The position numbers and the translations under genes were made by a program. A model generated the notes under the pieces. The model had not been told where the DNA came from. It saw only the letters and a list, made by a program, of their open reading frames with translations, and ran no database searches. A DNA stretch of 64,000 nucleotides from an uncultured Acetatifactor sp. (GTDB lineage: Bacteria; Bacillota; Clostridia; Lachnospirales; Lachnospiraceae). The DNA is taken from positions 1-64,000 of the forward strand of contig CAJTMX010000026.1 in NCBI GenBank assembly GCA_910577235.1, in the 5' to 3' direction. Positions 40,498-48,662 of the stretch are shown piece by piece. Position 1 is the stretch's first letter. Every line of letters starts with the position of its first letter.

Positions 40498-41861
40498 TCA
40501 TTGTCTGGAAAAATCAACACTGTTTTATAGCCTCTTTGCGGCTCACTGAGAATTTCCACTGTACCATGATGCGCCTCAACAATTTGACGGACCAACAGAA
40601 CACCTAAACCGTGTCTTAGCTTTAATCTTTCATCTGTGCTTTCCAAATGATTTGTTGTCGCTCTTAATTTGTCCAGCTTCTCAGCGGACACGCCAATGCC
40701 GTTGTCCGATACCGTTATGACCGTATTGTTTCCGTTCCACGCTACGGAAACAGAAATCACGCACCCTTTTGGATTATGAATGACGCTGTTCTGAATCAAA
40801 TTGTACAGCGCACGTTTCAGCAGGGCCTCGTCCCCCATGATGGACGCTGTTTCGCTCTCTTGGCTGGAATCAAACACAATTTGATACCGCGCCTCTAACC
40901 CGCCGTCCAAAAACTCACAGACGACTTGCCGTGCCAGCTCCACGAAATAGACCTTCTCCATCCGAAGGGGCTGCATGGAATACTCCAGCCTGGACGTGAG
41001 GTTCAAATCGGAGATCAGGCTCCGCAGCTTCTCCCCCTGCCTGCGGATATGGGACGCCTGTTCACGGGCGGAGGCCGGGAGGGTTTGGTCAGCCTCCAAT
41101 TGCCCGGCAAAACCCAAAATTACCGAGAGGGGTGTCCGCACGTCATGGGAGATACCGCTGATCCAGTCGGCGCGGGCGCTGTCCTTTTTGGCAATAAAAG
41201 CCCCCGCCCTGTTGAGCTGCCGGTTGATCTCCGCCAATTCGCCTCTCTCCGGGAGGCTAACCGACTGGCCGGAGGAAACCGTTTCGATCCCCCGCAAAAT
41301 GGGCGTGACCGCCTTTTCAACGTGCCGGGTGTTCTTCCAAATCAGCAGGACCACCACAATGATATTGGTCAGAAAGACGGCAGCCAGCCCGACAAGCAGT
41401 TTTCTCGCATAGCTCTCACTGACAGAAAAGTAATACTTCGCCTGACTGCCTTTTTCGCCGCCCACTACCAATAGCCCCTGGGGATGCTCCTGCACATAGA
41501 CCGGATAATCCCCCAAATACCACCGGCTGAATTTTGCCACGTCCGCTGCCGTGTACCGCCGGGGCAATTCCTCCGGCAGTCTGCTCTGAAAAATGACCGT
41601 TCCTATATCGTCCAAAACCATGGCCCAGGCGTGATGTTCTTCCAACATTTCGGCCAGCTCCCCAGCCGCCATCAAATGTCCTGTTCCGTCCAGAGTAATC
41701 CTGTCACAGATTTCGCTCATGGAGAGGTCCGGTGTCTCCGAGGTCTGCCAGGCCCAGATCAGCACAGAGAAAAACAGGACAACATTGAGTAGCAGGAACA
41801 GCACGATGATGCCCACCATAGATAAAAAGTATTTCCGAAAGAAGCGTTCCACAGGTTTCAT
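40491..41861 (-). CDS. Sensor histidine kinase of the lantibiotic-immunity module
   Basis: The 456-residue kinase has two membrane helices (about residues 15-37 and 155-175) with an outside sensor domain of about 115 residues between them, a dimerisation H-box WISGISHDVRTPLS (H239) and an ATPase domain (LIQNSVIHN, SDNGIGV). This is the SpaK/CprK-type layout, sensing lantibiotics or other cationic peptides directly. Its start overlaps the response regulator stop by 4 nt. Confidence 0.9.
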   Translation of the reverse strand: MKPVERFFRKYFLSMVGIIVLFLLLNVVLFFSVLIWAWQTSETPDLSMSEICDRITLDGTGHLMAAGELAEMLEEHHAWAMVLDDIGTVIFQSRLPEELPRRYTAADVAKFSRWYLGDYPVYVQEHPQGLLVVGGEKGSQAKYYFSVSESYARKLLVGLAAVFLTNIIVVVLLIWKNTRHVEKAVTPILRGIETVSSGQSVSLPERGELAEINRQLNRAGAFIAKKDSARADWISGISHDVRTPLSVILGFAGQLEADQTLPASAREQASHIRRQGEKLRSLISDLNLTSRLEYSMQPLRMEKVYFVELARQVVCEFLDGGLEARYQIVFDSSQESETASIMGDEALLKRALYNLIQNSVIHNPKGCVISVSVAWNGNNTVITVSDNGIGVSAEKLDKLRATTNHLESTDERLKLRHGLGVLLVRQIVEAHHGTVEILSEPQRGYKTVLIFPDNEI

Positions 41862-42553
41862 TTCTCCGGCTCCTTTACCACCAGCTTATATCCCAGGCCC
41901 TTCACCGTCAGGAGCGACACGGGCTTTGACGGATTTTCCTCGATCTTCTCCCGCAGGTGCCGGATGTGGGTCATCAGCGTTGTCTCATAGCCCTGCCAGA
42001 TTTCTCCGCACAGCGTTTGACAGAGAACGCCGATGGTGACGATCCGGCCCGCATTCTCCGCCAGCTTTTCAAAAATGCTGTACTCCTTCGCGGTCAGTGG
42101 CGTCCGCTGGCCTTCTCTGATAACCTCCGCCTGGTCTAAATCCACCTCAGCCGCATTCAGTGTAACAATCCGCTCTTTTTCAGGATAAGCCCGTTTCAAA
42201 ATCGCCTGGACCCGCAACAGCAATTCCTTCGGCAGAAAAGGCTTGACCAGATAATCATCCGCCCCCAGTTCAAACCCGGCAAAGCGGTCCTCGGCTTCCC
42301 CCTTGGCCGTGAGCATAAGAACGGGAACTTTACTGACAGCCCGAATCTCCTGGAGCAGTTCAAACCCGTCCATGTCCGGCATCATCACATCCAGAATGAT
42401 AATGCCGGGGATTTTTTTCGCCATCAGCGCCAACGCATCCTCCCCGGAGGCCACCGTTGTAACCTGCGTATACCCGGCGCTCTCAAAAATGGAGCGGATC
42501 ATCGTTCGTAAATCTTTTTCATCGTCTACGACAAGAATTTCTCTATCCAGCAT
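41858..42553 (-). CDS. OmpR-family response regulator (second module)
   Basis: The 231-residue protein has a receiver domain (VVDDE, D55 in LDVMMPDMDG, K in YLVKPF) and a winged-helix C-terminal domain (TAKEYSIFEKLAENAG). The start at 42553 has a GGGAGGGG ribosome binding site; the in-frame ATG at 42577 has none. It is divergent from the ABC transporter it probably activates through the four 11-bp repeats at 42620-42663. Confidence 0.92.
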   Translation of the reverse strand: MLDREILVVDDEKDLRTMIRSIFESAGYTQVTTVASGEDALALMAKKIPGIIILDVMMPDMDGFELLQEIRAVSKVPVLMLTAKGEAEDRFAGFELGADDYLVKPFLPKELLLRVQAILKRAYPEKERIVTLNAAEVDLDQAEVIREGQRTPLTAKEYSIFEKLAENAGRIVTIGVLCQTLCGEIWQGYETTLMTHIRHLREKIEENPSKPVSLLTVKGLGYKLVVKEPEK

Positions 42554-42619
42554 ATTAGCCCCTCCCGTCCAGCTCATTATAGCGCAGAAACTAAAAATTG
42601 TATATGCCGTCAGCGCAAT

Positions 42620-42674
42620 CTCAAGGTTATCTCAAGGTTCCCTCAATGATAGCTCAAGGATGGTGTTGTATACT
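42620..42674 (+). promoter_or_regulatory. Four 11-bp direct repeats and -10 of the Cpr-like transporter
   Basis: CTCAAGG occurs at 42620, 42631 and 42653, with CTCAATG at 42642, giving four boxes at exact 11-bp spacing. TATACT at 42669-42674 is the -10; the last boxes occupy the -35 region. This is the classic layout of an OmpR-type activator site. Confidence 0.78.
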
Positions 42675-42698
42675 GACCCCGCAAAGGAGGTAATCGCT

Positions 42699-43622
42699 AT
42701 GGGCGAAATAGTCATTGAAACGAAACAACTGACCAAACAGTACGGGACACAAAAGAGCGTAGCGGAGCTGAACATCCATGTTCAGCGGGGCCGCATCTAC
42801 GGTCTGCTGGGCCGGAACGGAGCCGGAAAGACCACCACTATGAAAATGCTGCTGGGCCTGACCCAGCCCACTTCCGGGAACGTGACCATCTGGGGGAAGT
42901 CTTTGATGGGTAACGAGAAGAAACTGCTGCCCCGCATCGGCAGTCTGATCGAGTCCCCCGGCTTTTATCCCAATCTGACCGCAACGGAGAATCTCCGTAT
43001 CTTCGCCGCTTTGCGGGGGTTGAAAAATCAGAGCGCCATCAAAAGCGCCCTGGAGCTGGTGGGCCTGCCGTATCGGGATAAGAAGCTCTTTTCCCAATAC
43101 TCCCTGGGCATGAAACAGCGTCTGGCCATTGCCCTGGCTGTGATGCACGACCCGGAGCTGCTGATTTTGGACGAGCCCATCAACGGCCTGGACCCCATCG
43201 GCATCGCGGAGGTGCGCTCCTTCATCCGGGCGCTGTGCGACGAACGGGGCAAGACAATTCTAATCTCCAGCCACATTCTCTCCGAGGTGGCTCTGCTGGC
43301 GGACGACATCGGCATCATCGACCACGGTGTGCTGCTGGAGGAGGAGAGCCTTGCGGACCTGGAAGCCAAGAGCGACCGGTATATCCGCTTCACAGTCTCC
43401 GACACGGGGCGGGCGGCGGAGGTCTTGAACGGTTTTTTCCACGAAAATCAGTTTGCCGTACAGGACGGCCATCATCTGCGGCTGGATTCTGCCAAGGTCC
43501 CCGTATCAAAGATCGTCTCTGCCTTTGTGCAGCATGGCCTGGAGGTATCGGAGGCCGCAATCGTGGAGGAAAGCCTGGAGGATTACTTCAAGCGGGTGAC
43601 TGGGGGTGAGGGGATTGCTTAA
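42699..43622 (+). CDS. Lantibiotic-immunity ABC transporter ATPase (CprA/SpaF-like)
   Basis: The 307-residue ATPase has Walker A GRNGAGKTT (K44), signature YSLGMKQRL, Walker B LLILDEPINGLDP and a C-terminal regulatory extension. The E-x-SLxx-LEAK region and overall pattern match the ATPases of lantibiotic-protection transporters such as SpaF, MutF and CprA. ATG 42699 follows AAAGGAGG. The following permease starts 17 nt inside its end. Confidence 0.92.
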   Translation: MGEIVIETKQLTKQYGTQKSVAELNIHVQRGRIYGLLGRNGAGKTTTMKMLLGLTQPTSGNVTIWGKSLMGNEKKLLPRIGSLIESPGFYPNLTATENLRIFAALRGLKNQSAIKSALELVGLPYRDKKLFSQYSLGMKQRLAIALAVMHDPELLILDEPINGLDPIGIAEVRSFIRALCDERGKTILISSHILSEVALLADDIGIIDHGVLLEEESLADLEAKSDRYIRFTVSDTGRAAEVLNGFFHENQFAVQDGHHLRLDSAKVPVSKIVSAFVQHGLEVSEAAIVEESLEDYFKRVTGGEGIA

Positions 43623-44403
43623 ACTGATTTCCTGTGAGCTTCAGAAGCTAAAACGGAAGAAGTTCATTCCTTTTGTAATCCTCTCTGCGTTCATGTTCCC
43701 GCTCCCGCTGGCACTGATGATGTTGACGCCCCGCATGATGGAGCGGTACGACACGAAAGCCGAGCTTTTTGACGACTTTTACCAGTTTGTCCTGGGCTAT
43801 GGGGTGGAACTGCTTTTGCCCTGTATCATCGGTGTCATAGCCGCTATGCTGTTCTTTATGGAACGGGACAATGACACCTTCAAAAACCTGCGGACCATCC
43901 CGGTGACCAGTACCCAGATGATTTTCGCTAAAATTATCGTTCTGTTTCTGTTCGGGCTGATCTTCTGCCTGTCCACAGCCGCCGTCACCATTGTCTGCGG
44001 GAGCCTGATTGCCGAGGTCGGCGGGCTGGGCTACAAGCTATGGCTGTCGGTGGAGATGGGGATTTTCATTACGGCTGGCACCCTGCCGCTGGTGGTGCTG
44101 GTGGTCTTTTTCAGCAAGACCTATATCTTCTCCGTCCTGCTGTGCATCTTTTACAGTGTATTAAGCCTGACCGCCGAAAGCAGCTTCGGTGTCCTGCCGA
44201 AGTTTCTGTGCTGGCTGATGCCGATTCCCCTCACAAACCTCTGGTGCGCGGGGGATATGGTTCGGCATGGCGTCAAGGGCAGCTTGGGGGAACTGCAATA
44301 CCTGATTCCCTCAACAATGCAGACCGTCTTGATTTTGAGTGCAATGACTGTCCTGTCCATTCTGCTGATTGACCGGCTGTATAAAAAGAGAGGGGGAAAT
44401 TGA
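43606..44403 (+). CDS. Lantibiotic-immunity ABC permease 1 (MutE/EpiE-like)
   Basis: A 265-residue ABC-2-type permease with six hydrophobic segments, beginning LLKLISCELQKLKRKKFIP, the typical amphipathic start of this family. It pairs with the second permease and the ATPase to expel lantibiotics from the membrane. The GTG at 43606 is a plausible start; TTG at 43615 is an alternative. It ends 1 nt before the next start. Confidence 0.88.
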   Translation: MRGLLKLISCELQKLKRKKFIPFVILSAFMFPLPLALMMLTPRMMERYDTKAELFDDFYQFVLGYGVELLLPCIIGVIAAMLFFMERDNDTFKNLRTIPVTSTQMIFAKIIVLFLFGLIFCLSTAAVTIVCGSLIAEVGGLGYKLWLSVEMGIFITAGTLPLVVLVVFFSKTYIFSVLLCIFYSVLSLTAESSFGVLPKFLCWLMPIPLTNLWCAGDMVRHGVKGSLGELQYLIPSTMQTVLILSAMTVLSILLIDRLYKKRGGN

Positions 44404-44404
44404 A

Positions 44405-45184
44405 ATGCTGGTATTGATGAAAACCGAGTTTTGGAAACTGAAACGGTATCACATGGTCTGGGCAGGGGTTTTCCTGATGCTGCTGTCCGTCCTGCTTACG
44501 GTTTTCTCCACCACCGCCCAGGATGGAAGTGTATGGACCTTCTCCTTTTTCGTGGAGCAGGTCCTGAAGAACAACATCACAACAATTTTCCCCATGTGCA
44601 TTGCCTTGATTACCGGATATATCATCAGTCGGGAAGGGACGGACGACACGCTGAAAAACATTCTGACGGTCCCCCTGTCCTTTCCCGCTCTGCTGGCGGG
44701 CAAGCTGGCTGTCTGCGGGCTGCTCTCCTTGTTCCTAGGGATCGTCAGCACCGTGTTCACTGTGACGGCATCCTTCCTTTTGGGCTTCCCCGGCGGAGAT
44801 TTTCCGGCAGTCATGCAGGCCGGGTTGCAGATCACGTTCAACTGTCTGTTCCTCTATATCGCGGTTCTGCCAATCATCGCCATCGCCGCCCGGATTCCAA
44901 ACGGGCACTTGATTGGAGCGGTGATAGCCTTTGTCTACGGCTACGGCGGGATGTTTGCGGCGGGGAGCATGACCTTGGCGAATTTGTATCCCGTGACCGC
45001 AAGCATGGGGCTGATTGGATACCGCAGCTATGATGCGGCCGTCCATTGGAATCCGCTGCTTTGTATGTTCAGTTTGCTGGCCGCTCTGCTGATTGCCGCC
45101 GCTTTTGTTGCGACAGCGAAAAAAGGCGCAGCTCCAAAGACGGCAAAAAAGCCCAAACGGGTCATCACAAAAAAAGGTTGGTAA
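44405..45184 (+). CDS. Lantibiotic-immunity ABC permease 2 (MutG/EpiG-like)
   Basis: The 259-residue ABC-2-type permease with six membrane segments starts MLVLMKTEFWKLKRYHMVW and ends in a Lys-rich tail. With the preceding permease it forms the heterodimeric membrane part typical of EpiFEG/CprABC transporters. ATG 44405 follows GAGAGGGGGA. Confidence 0.9.
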   Translation: MLVLMKTEFWKLKRYHMVWAGVFLMLLSVLLTVFSTTAQDGSVWTFSFFVEQVLKNNITTIFPMCIALITGYIISREGTDDTLKNILTVPLSFPALLAGKLAVCGLLSLFLGIVSTVFTVTASFLLGFPGGDFPAVMQAGLQITFNCLFLYIAVLPIIAIAARIPNGHLIGAVIAFVYGYGGMFAAGSMTLANLYPVTASMGLIGYRSYDAAVHWNPLLCMFSLLAALLIAAAFVATAKKGAAPKTAKKPKRVITKKGW

Positions 45185-45198
45185 GGGGGTCAAACAAC

Positions 45199-45591
45199 AT
45201 GAAGAAAAAATTGAAAATCATAATAGGCGTCGTTGCTGTCCTGCTCATTGGTCTGGTCGGCTTTTGCGCATGGTTCCTCTCCGGCTCCGGCAGCGCCGAG
45301 TATTACGCCCAGATCGACAACACCAAGGTGGAACAGGTGGATTCTAACGGAGGCGTCATTAACTTCAAAGGCAACCTGCCCTATTCCTACACGCTGCTGT
45401 CCTATGACGAAAATGGGAGCGAGAAGGAGATCACTTTTGGAACATCCAGAGAACTGCGGGATGGGGCCTTTATCCGTCTGACCGTCATGCCGGTCCGGGG
45501 CGTCCTGGATTGGAGCGAGGTACAGTATGGCGAGCTTCCGGCAGCAGTACAGAATCACTATTCTGCTCCATCAGATGATTCCGGGAATTGA
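45199..45591 (+). CDS. YxeA-family (DUF1093) secreted protein
   Basis: The 130-residue protein has a signal anchor (residues 3-27) and the compact beta domain of YxeA/DUF1093 proteins (PYSYTLLSYDENGSEKEITF, then GAFIRLTV). Such proteins often accompany peptide-resistance ABC transporters, with an unclear role at the outer membrane face. AAGGGGGT precedes ATG 45199, and it follows the permease by 14 nt. Confidence 0.85.
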   Translation: MKKKLKIIIGVVAVLLIGLVGFCAWFLSGSGSAEYYAQIDNTKVEQVDSNGGVINFKGNLPYSYTLLSYDENGSEKEITFGTSRELRDGAFIRLTVMPVRGVLDWSEVQYGELPAAVQNHYSAPSDDSGN

Positions 45592-45619
45592 GCCATTCAA
45601 CTACAAGGAGCAATGTAGA

Positions 45620-46462
45620 ATGAAGAAAACATTAGAACAGGCGGCGTTATTGGCTGTGCTGCTGGTACTTGCAGGCTGTGCTGGAAATGAACCGGCGGAG
45701 CCTAAGTGGGAAGAACACCTTTACCGCACAGTGGTTTATAACAGCGGAGAAGATGAAAGCGATGCAAAATATTTGGAAATCGCACAGCGCAGCCAGAAAC
45801 TATTGTCTCTGCTGGAGGAAAAAACAGGTGCGTTTGTCATGGACGCATACAATTATCAGACGGTGGATGATGAGGGTACGCCCCTATATACCATGAATAC
45901 GCCAGAAGTCCCAATCGAAATCGCTCCCGCTGGAATGTCTATACAGGTGAGCCGGGAATATTTCAAGTGGAATCCTATTGAAACAGAAGATGGTTTGGAA
46001 TTGGAAAAACAGCTTGTACTGGATGATTTGACACTGAATCTGTTAGTGCCGAACCAGTACCGTGATATGGAACAGGAGATATTGGCTGCCTGGAGGAAAT
46101 ACTTTTATTTTGAAAAAGTGGAAGCCGAGAACAATTACAATGAAATGGCCGGTAGAGAAGAACGTCTGGACATCACAGAAGATCAACTGACTGTAAATAT
46201 AATATTTGTAAAGGATGGACAGCGGTACTTTACTTATCGGAGTGACTGTGCATCTGCTGACGGAAGCTGGATCACCGATCCTCTGGTACAGATTTATACC
46301 GGGAATATTCACTGCAACTATGCTCACAGCTTTCTGACGCAGTGGACATATATTCCTTCGGAAGCAGGTTCGCCAGAAAGGGCTTACGAAGAAATTGCCC
46401 CCTATATTTGGGAATGTGGCGCTCAAGAGAGTTTGAAGGAAGTACGTCCTCTGCGGAATTAG
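45620..46462 (+). CDS. Putative lipoprotein of the Cpr-like module
   Basis: The 280-residue protein has a lipoprotein signal (lipobox LAGC near residue 21) and an otherwise unknown acidic mixed alpha/beta domain. It is the last gene of the lantibiotic-immunity operon, 28 nt after yxeA-like, which suggests a surface immunity lipoprotein comparable in position to SpaI or NisI, though sequence similarity is not apparent to me. Start ATG 45620 follows AAGGAG. Confidence 0.72.
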   Translation: MKKTLEQAALLAVLLVLAGCAGNEPAEPKWEEHLYRTVVYNSGEDESDAKYLEIAQRSQKLLSLLEEKTGAFVMDAYNYQTVDDEGTPLYTMNTPEVPIEIAPAGMSIQVSREYFKWNPIETEDGLELEKQLVLDDLTLNLLVPNQYRDMEQEILAAWRKYFYFEKVEAENNYNEMAGREERLDITEDQLTVNIIFVKDGQRYFTYRSDCASADGSWITDPLVQIYTGNIHCNYAHSFLTQWTYIPSEAGSPERAYEEIAPYIWECGAQESLKEVRPLRN

Positions 46463-46578
46463 TAAGATGAACCAGCGATTTGAGGGCAAAATAATGATAG
46501 TGCTATTTGTTGCACCATTTAATAAATCAAAATGACATCGTAGCGGGTACACAAAAACAAGTTGGCAAAAATATTATG

Positions 46579-46620
46579 CATTTGAAAAGCCGAAGGAATT
46601 TTCCTCCGACTTTTCAAATG
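46579..46620. repeat. Long inverted repeat after the lipoprotein gene
   Basis: The arms 46579-46598 and 46601-46620 match over 20 bp with two transition mismatches (CATTTGAAAAG start and CTTTTCAAATG end). There is no T-run after it. It marks the end of the Cpr-like cargo and precedes the orphan promoter cassette; the rest of 46463-46796 holds no gene that I can support. Confidence 0.6.
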
Positions 46621-46639
46621 TCACTGCTTTGTGACATTT
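46616..46639. repeat. TGTCAC/GTGACA inverted repeat (fifth-cassette copy)
   Basis: AAATGTCAC and GTGACATTT are separated by TGCTTT. It is the same element as at 37035-37060 and again lies upstream of a pair of TGTGA direct repeats. Confidence 0.6.
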
Positions 46640-46671
46640 CTGCTTGTTATTTTGCCGAAACATGGTGATGC

Positions 46672-46704
46672 GGTGACGTTTCTGTGATATTTGCAGTTTA
46701 GAAT
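46672..46704 (+). promoter_or_regulatory. Orphan response-regulator promoter cassette, copy E
   Basis: GGTGACGTTTC (46672) and TGTGATATTTG (46683) are 11 bp apart and TAGAAT (46699-46704) lies at the constant 16-nt offset. No plus-strand gene follows before the minus-strand XRE gene, so the promoter is a remnant, drives a small RNA, or reads antisense to that gene. Confidence 0.6.
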
Positions 46705-46796
46705 AGAAGTCAATAAAGCCAAGTCTGCCACATTGGGAATTATAGGAACAGAAAGGTATATCAGGCACAACTAATCTGGCAGATAGAACTTTAACC

Positions 46797-47165
46797 TTAT
46801 TCGGCTGTTTTATGCTCGACTTCTTTTTCATGTCGGCTAAGCATCTGCTCTGCCATGCAATCTAAGGTTTTCAGCAGAAACACCCTTTCATCTTCCGTGC
46901 AGACCGCGAACTTGCACAGTAGCTGCTTTGTCTGCTGTTCCAATAGCGGCATATCCGGGTAGAACAAAACATCGGCCGATAATCCAAGCCGGTAGATTAC
47001 ATCAGCAAGGACTTCAATAGATGCATTGACCCGCCCCTTTTCTATGTTTTGGATATGTCGGAGTCCTCTGCCGGTCTGCTGGGCAAGCTGCTGTTGTGTC
47101 AGGTGTTCTTCATTCCGCCTGCCGCTGACTATTGCCCCTATGTGCTGTAAGATATTTTTACGCAT
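46797..47165 (-). CDS. XRE-family regulator
   Basis: The 122-residue protein has an N-terminal Cro/CI helix-turn-helix (EEHLTQQQLAQQTGRGLRHIQNIEKGRVN) and a C-terminal helical segment that could serve in dimerisation. GAGGTGATT precedes the start on the minus strand. An inverted pair TCGTGCG (47191-47197) / CGCACGA (47227-47233) in its upstream region may be its operator. Transcription from orphan cassette E would run antisense to it. Confidence 0.85.
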   Translation of the reverse strand: MRKNILQHIGAIVSGRRNEEHLTQQQLAQQTGRGLRHIQNIEKGRVNASIEVLADVIYRLGLSADVLFYPDMPLLEQQTKQLLCKFAVCTEDERVFLLKTLDCMAEQMLSRHEKEVEHKTAE

Positions 47166-47500
47166 TTTTAATCACCTCTACTATATTCTATCGTGCGTGT
47201 CTGTTTCTATAAATTCCCTAATAGAACGCACGAATATATACTTATAATGCGTTTTGCAAAAAATCGTTCTGACTGTGTAGCCAATAAAAAAACGGCTTTT
47301 CACATCAGGGCTTACTTTTCATGCCATCTGTGTCTGTCCGTAGAAAGGGACAGGTTATGGATGGTTTTGTTTTTAGATATGCGGTGGGAATATCGTCAAA
47401 AAAAGCGAGGCTCATTTCTCGCCGCTCCAGCATCTTTTAACCGCATTATCAGACGTATCTAAGTATGTCAATCAAACATTGAATACCACTGCGCAAAAAA

Positions 47501-47536
47501 ACGCCAGACAGTCATTTCCGCTGTCTGGCGTTTTTT
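47501..47536. terminator. Bidirectional intrinsic terminator in the 47166-47625 gap
   Basis: ACGCCAGACAG (47501-47511) and CTGTCTGGCGT (47521-47531) form a perfect 11-bp stem flanked by A-run and T-run, so it can stop transcription in both directions. The remainder of the 460-nt gap shows only the inverted repeat at 47191-47233; no gene is supported in it. Confidence 0.85.
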
Positions 47537-47625
47537 GTCTGCGCTGCTGGTTTGACCGCCGGATACGCGCACCGCCGCCATCCCGAAAATCTGAAACCCA
47601 TTTTCAAATTTTCGGAGGTAGCAAT

Positions 47626-47742
47626 ATGCATAATCAGGCCACAAAAATTTTTTTGAACTTTTTTCTTAAAGGGCAAGGTTCACCTGCCCTTTACCCTATA
47701 CCCTTTATTCCAGAGAGCAAAGGAAAGGGGGTGGACGCATGA
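47626..47742 (+). CDS. Small 38-residue protein coupled to the DeoR-like regulator
   Basis: A short frame MHNQATKIFLNFFLKG ... begins with ATG at 47626, 9 nt after a strong CGGAGGTA ribosome binding site, and its TGA overlaps the ATG of the next gene (ATGA). Hydrophobic in the first half, basic at the end. It may be a real micro-protein or a leader that couples translation of the regulator. No family is known to me. Confidence 0.5.
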   Translation: MHNQATKIFLNFFLKGQGSPALYPIPFIPESKGKGVDA

Positions 47743-48056
47743 GTTATGCAGAACGTCGGGAAGCGATTCTGGAAGTGCTGTGCATAAGGCGGCACGATAC
47801 ATACCGCAACCTGGCATTTGAATTTCAGGTTTCGAGAGAAACCATCCGGCAGGATATAGCCGTCCTCATGTGTTCCTACCCCATCGAAACGGTACGCGGC
47901 CGGTATGGCGGCGGTGTCAAGATTGCGGACGGGTTTTACCTTTACCGCAAAAAACTGACAGCACGGCAGGCTGCGCTGCTTGTGAAATTAAGCGCGCAGC
48001 TTACCGGGGATGACCTCGCCACGATTGACAGTATTCTCCGCCAGTTTGCTCCCTGA
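47739..48056 (+). CDS. DeoR-like helix-turn-helix protein
   Basis: The 105-residue protein consists of a DeoR-type winged helix-turn-helix (ILEVLCIRRHDTYRNLAFEF, then VSRETIRQDIAVL) and a short helical tail, without the sugar-phosphate-binding domain of full DeoR repressors. AAGGGGG precedes ATG 47739. It stands at the head of the ParB-recombinase end of the element and may regulate excision or maintenance. Confidence 0.8.
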   Translation: MSYAERREAILEVLCIRRHDTYRNLAFEFQVSRETIRQDIAVLMCSYPIETVRGRYGGGVKIADGFYLYRKKLTARQAALLVKLSAQLTGDDLATIDSILRQFAP

Positions 48057-48662
48057 GCATTGAAGCATTGTACTTTGAAAAACAGCAGGATAGGCTCCTG
48101 TTCATAGTCAGTATGTAAGTGATTGCATCCTGCATCAGCCATCCCGCGCCACGACTGCCTGCGGCCAGGGACAGCGAAAGGAGGTGAAAGCCTCTGTTCC
48201 TGCCCGTCAAACCGATAGCATCAAAGGCACGAGCGATACCGGCATGGCTGTCCGGCGCATGGCAGCGCCGCAGACGCGGGATGCGCCGCAAACACCCGTA
48301 TCGCAGGGTAAAAGGGAGGTACTGGGGGATTGGTATGGGCAGCTTCGTCAACTGTCGCCGCCGTCTGTTGGTATCGCGCCAACGTGCCGTGTTGGGCTTA
48401 CATACTCCCGTGCCGGGGGTGAGCAGTAAGGCGGTCATGCCGCCTGATAATACGGCACAGATTTTTGAGAAAGGCATAAAAGAGAAACCCGCGCCGGTCA
48501 CATTTCCTCACAGAATGAGGGTGCAAAACAGACTGGCGCGGGCTTTCCCCTTTGCCTGCGGGATGCAAGACCTTACGCCACCGGGAAAACCGGCGGCGCA
48601 ACGTGTTCCATCCGGCAGGATAGCAACAAATAAAGCGGCTGGGGCCGAAAGAGGTGATAAAA
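48057..48662. other. 606-nt non-coding, hairpin-rich region before parB
   Basis: No frame here looks coding; the longest ones have Arg/Pro/Gln-rich composition typical of chance frames in GC-rich DNA. Several hairpins are visible: GGCGG/CCGCC at 48430-48444, a 12-bp stem 48488-48499/48531-48542 (one G-U) enclosing a smaller CCTCA/TGAGG stem, and a CGCC-CCGG/CCGG-GGCG hairpin at 48576-48598. Candidates are a structured RNA, a parS-like or replication region, or a long regulated leader of parB. Confidence 0.5.

Noticed and set aside
42303..42698. N-terminal extension of the Cpr-like ATPase
   Set aside because: It would run through the divergent regulator gene and promoter boxes; the ATG at 42699 has a perfect ribosome binding site and family-typical start.
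46574..46831. Minus-strand frame over promoter cassette E
   Set aside because: Covers the palindrome and promoter elements, lacks a ribosome binding site and overlaps the XRE gene end.
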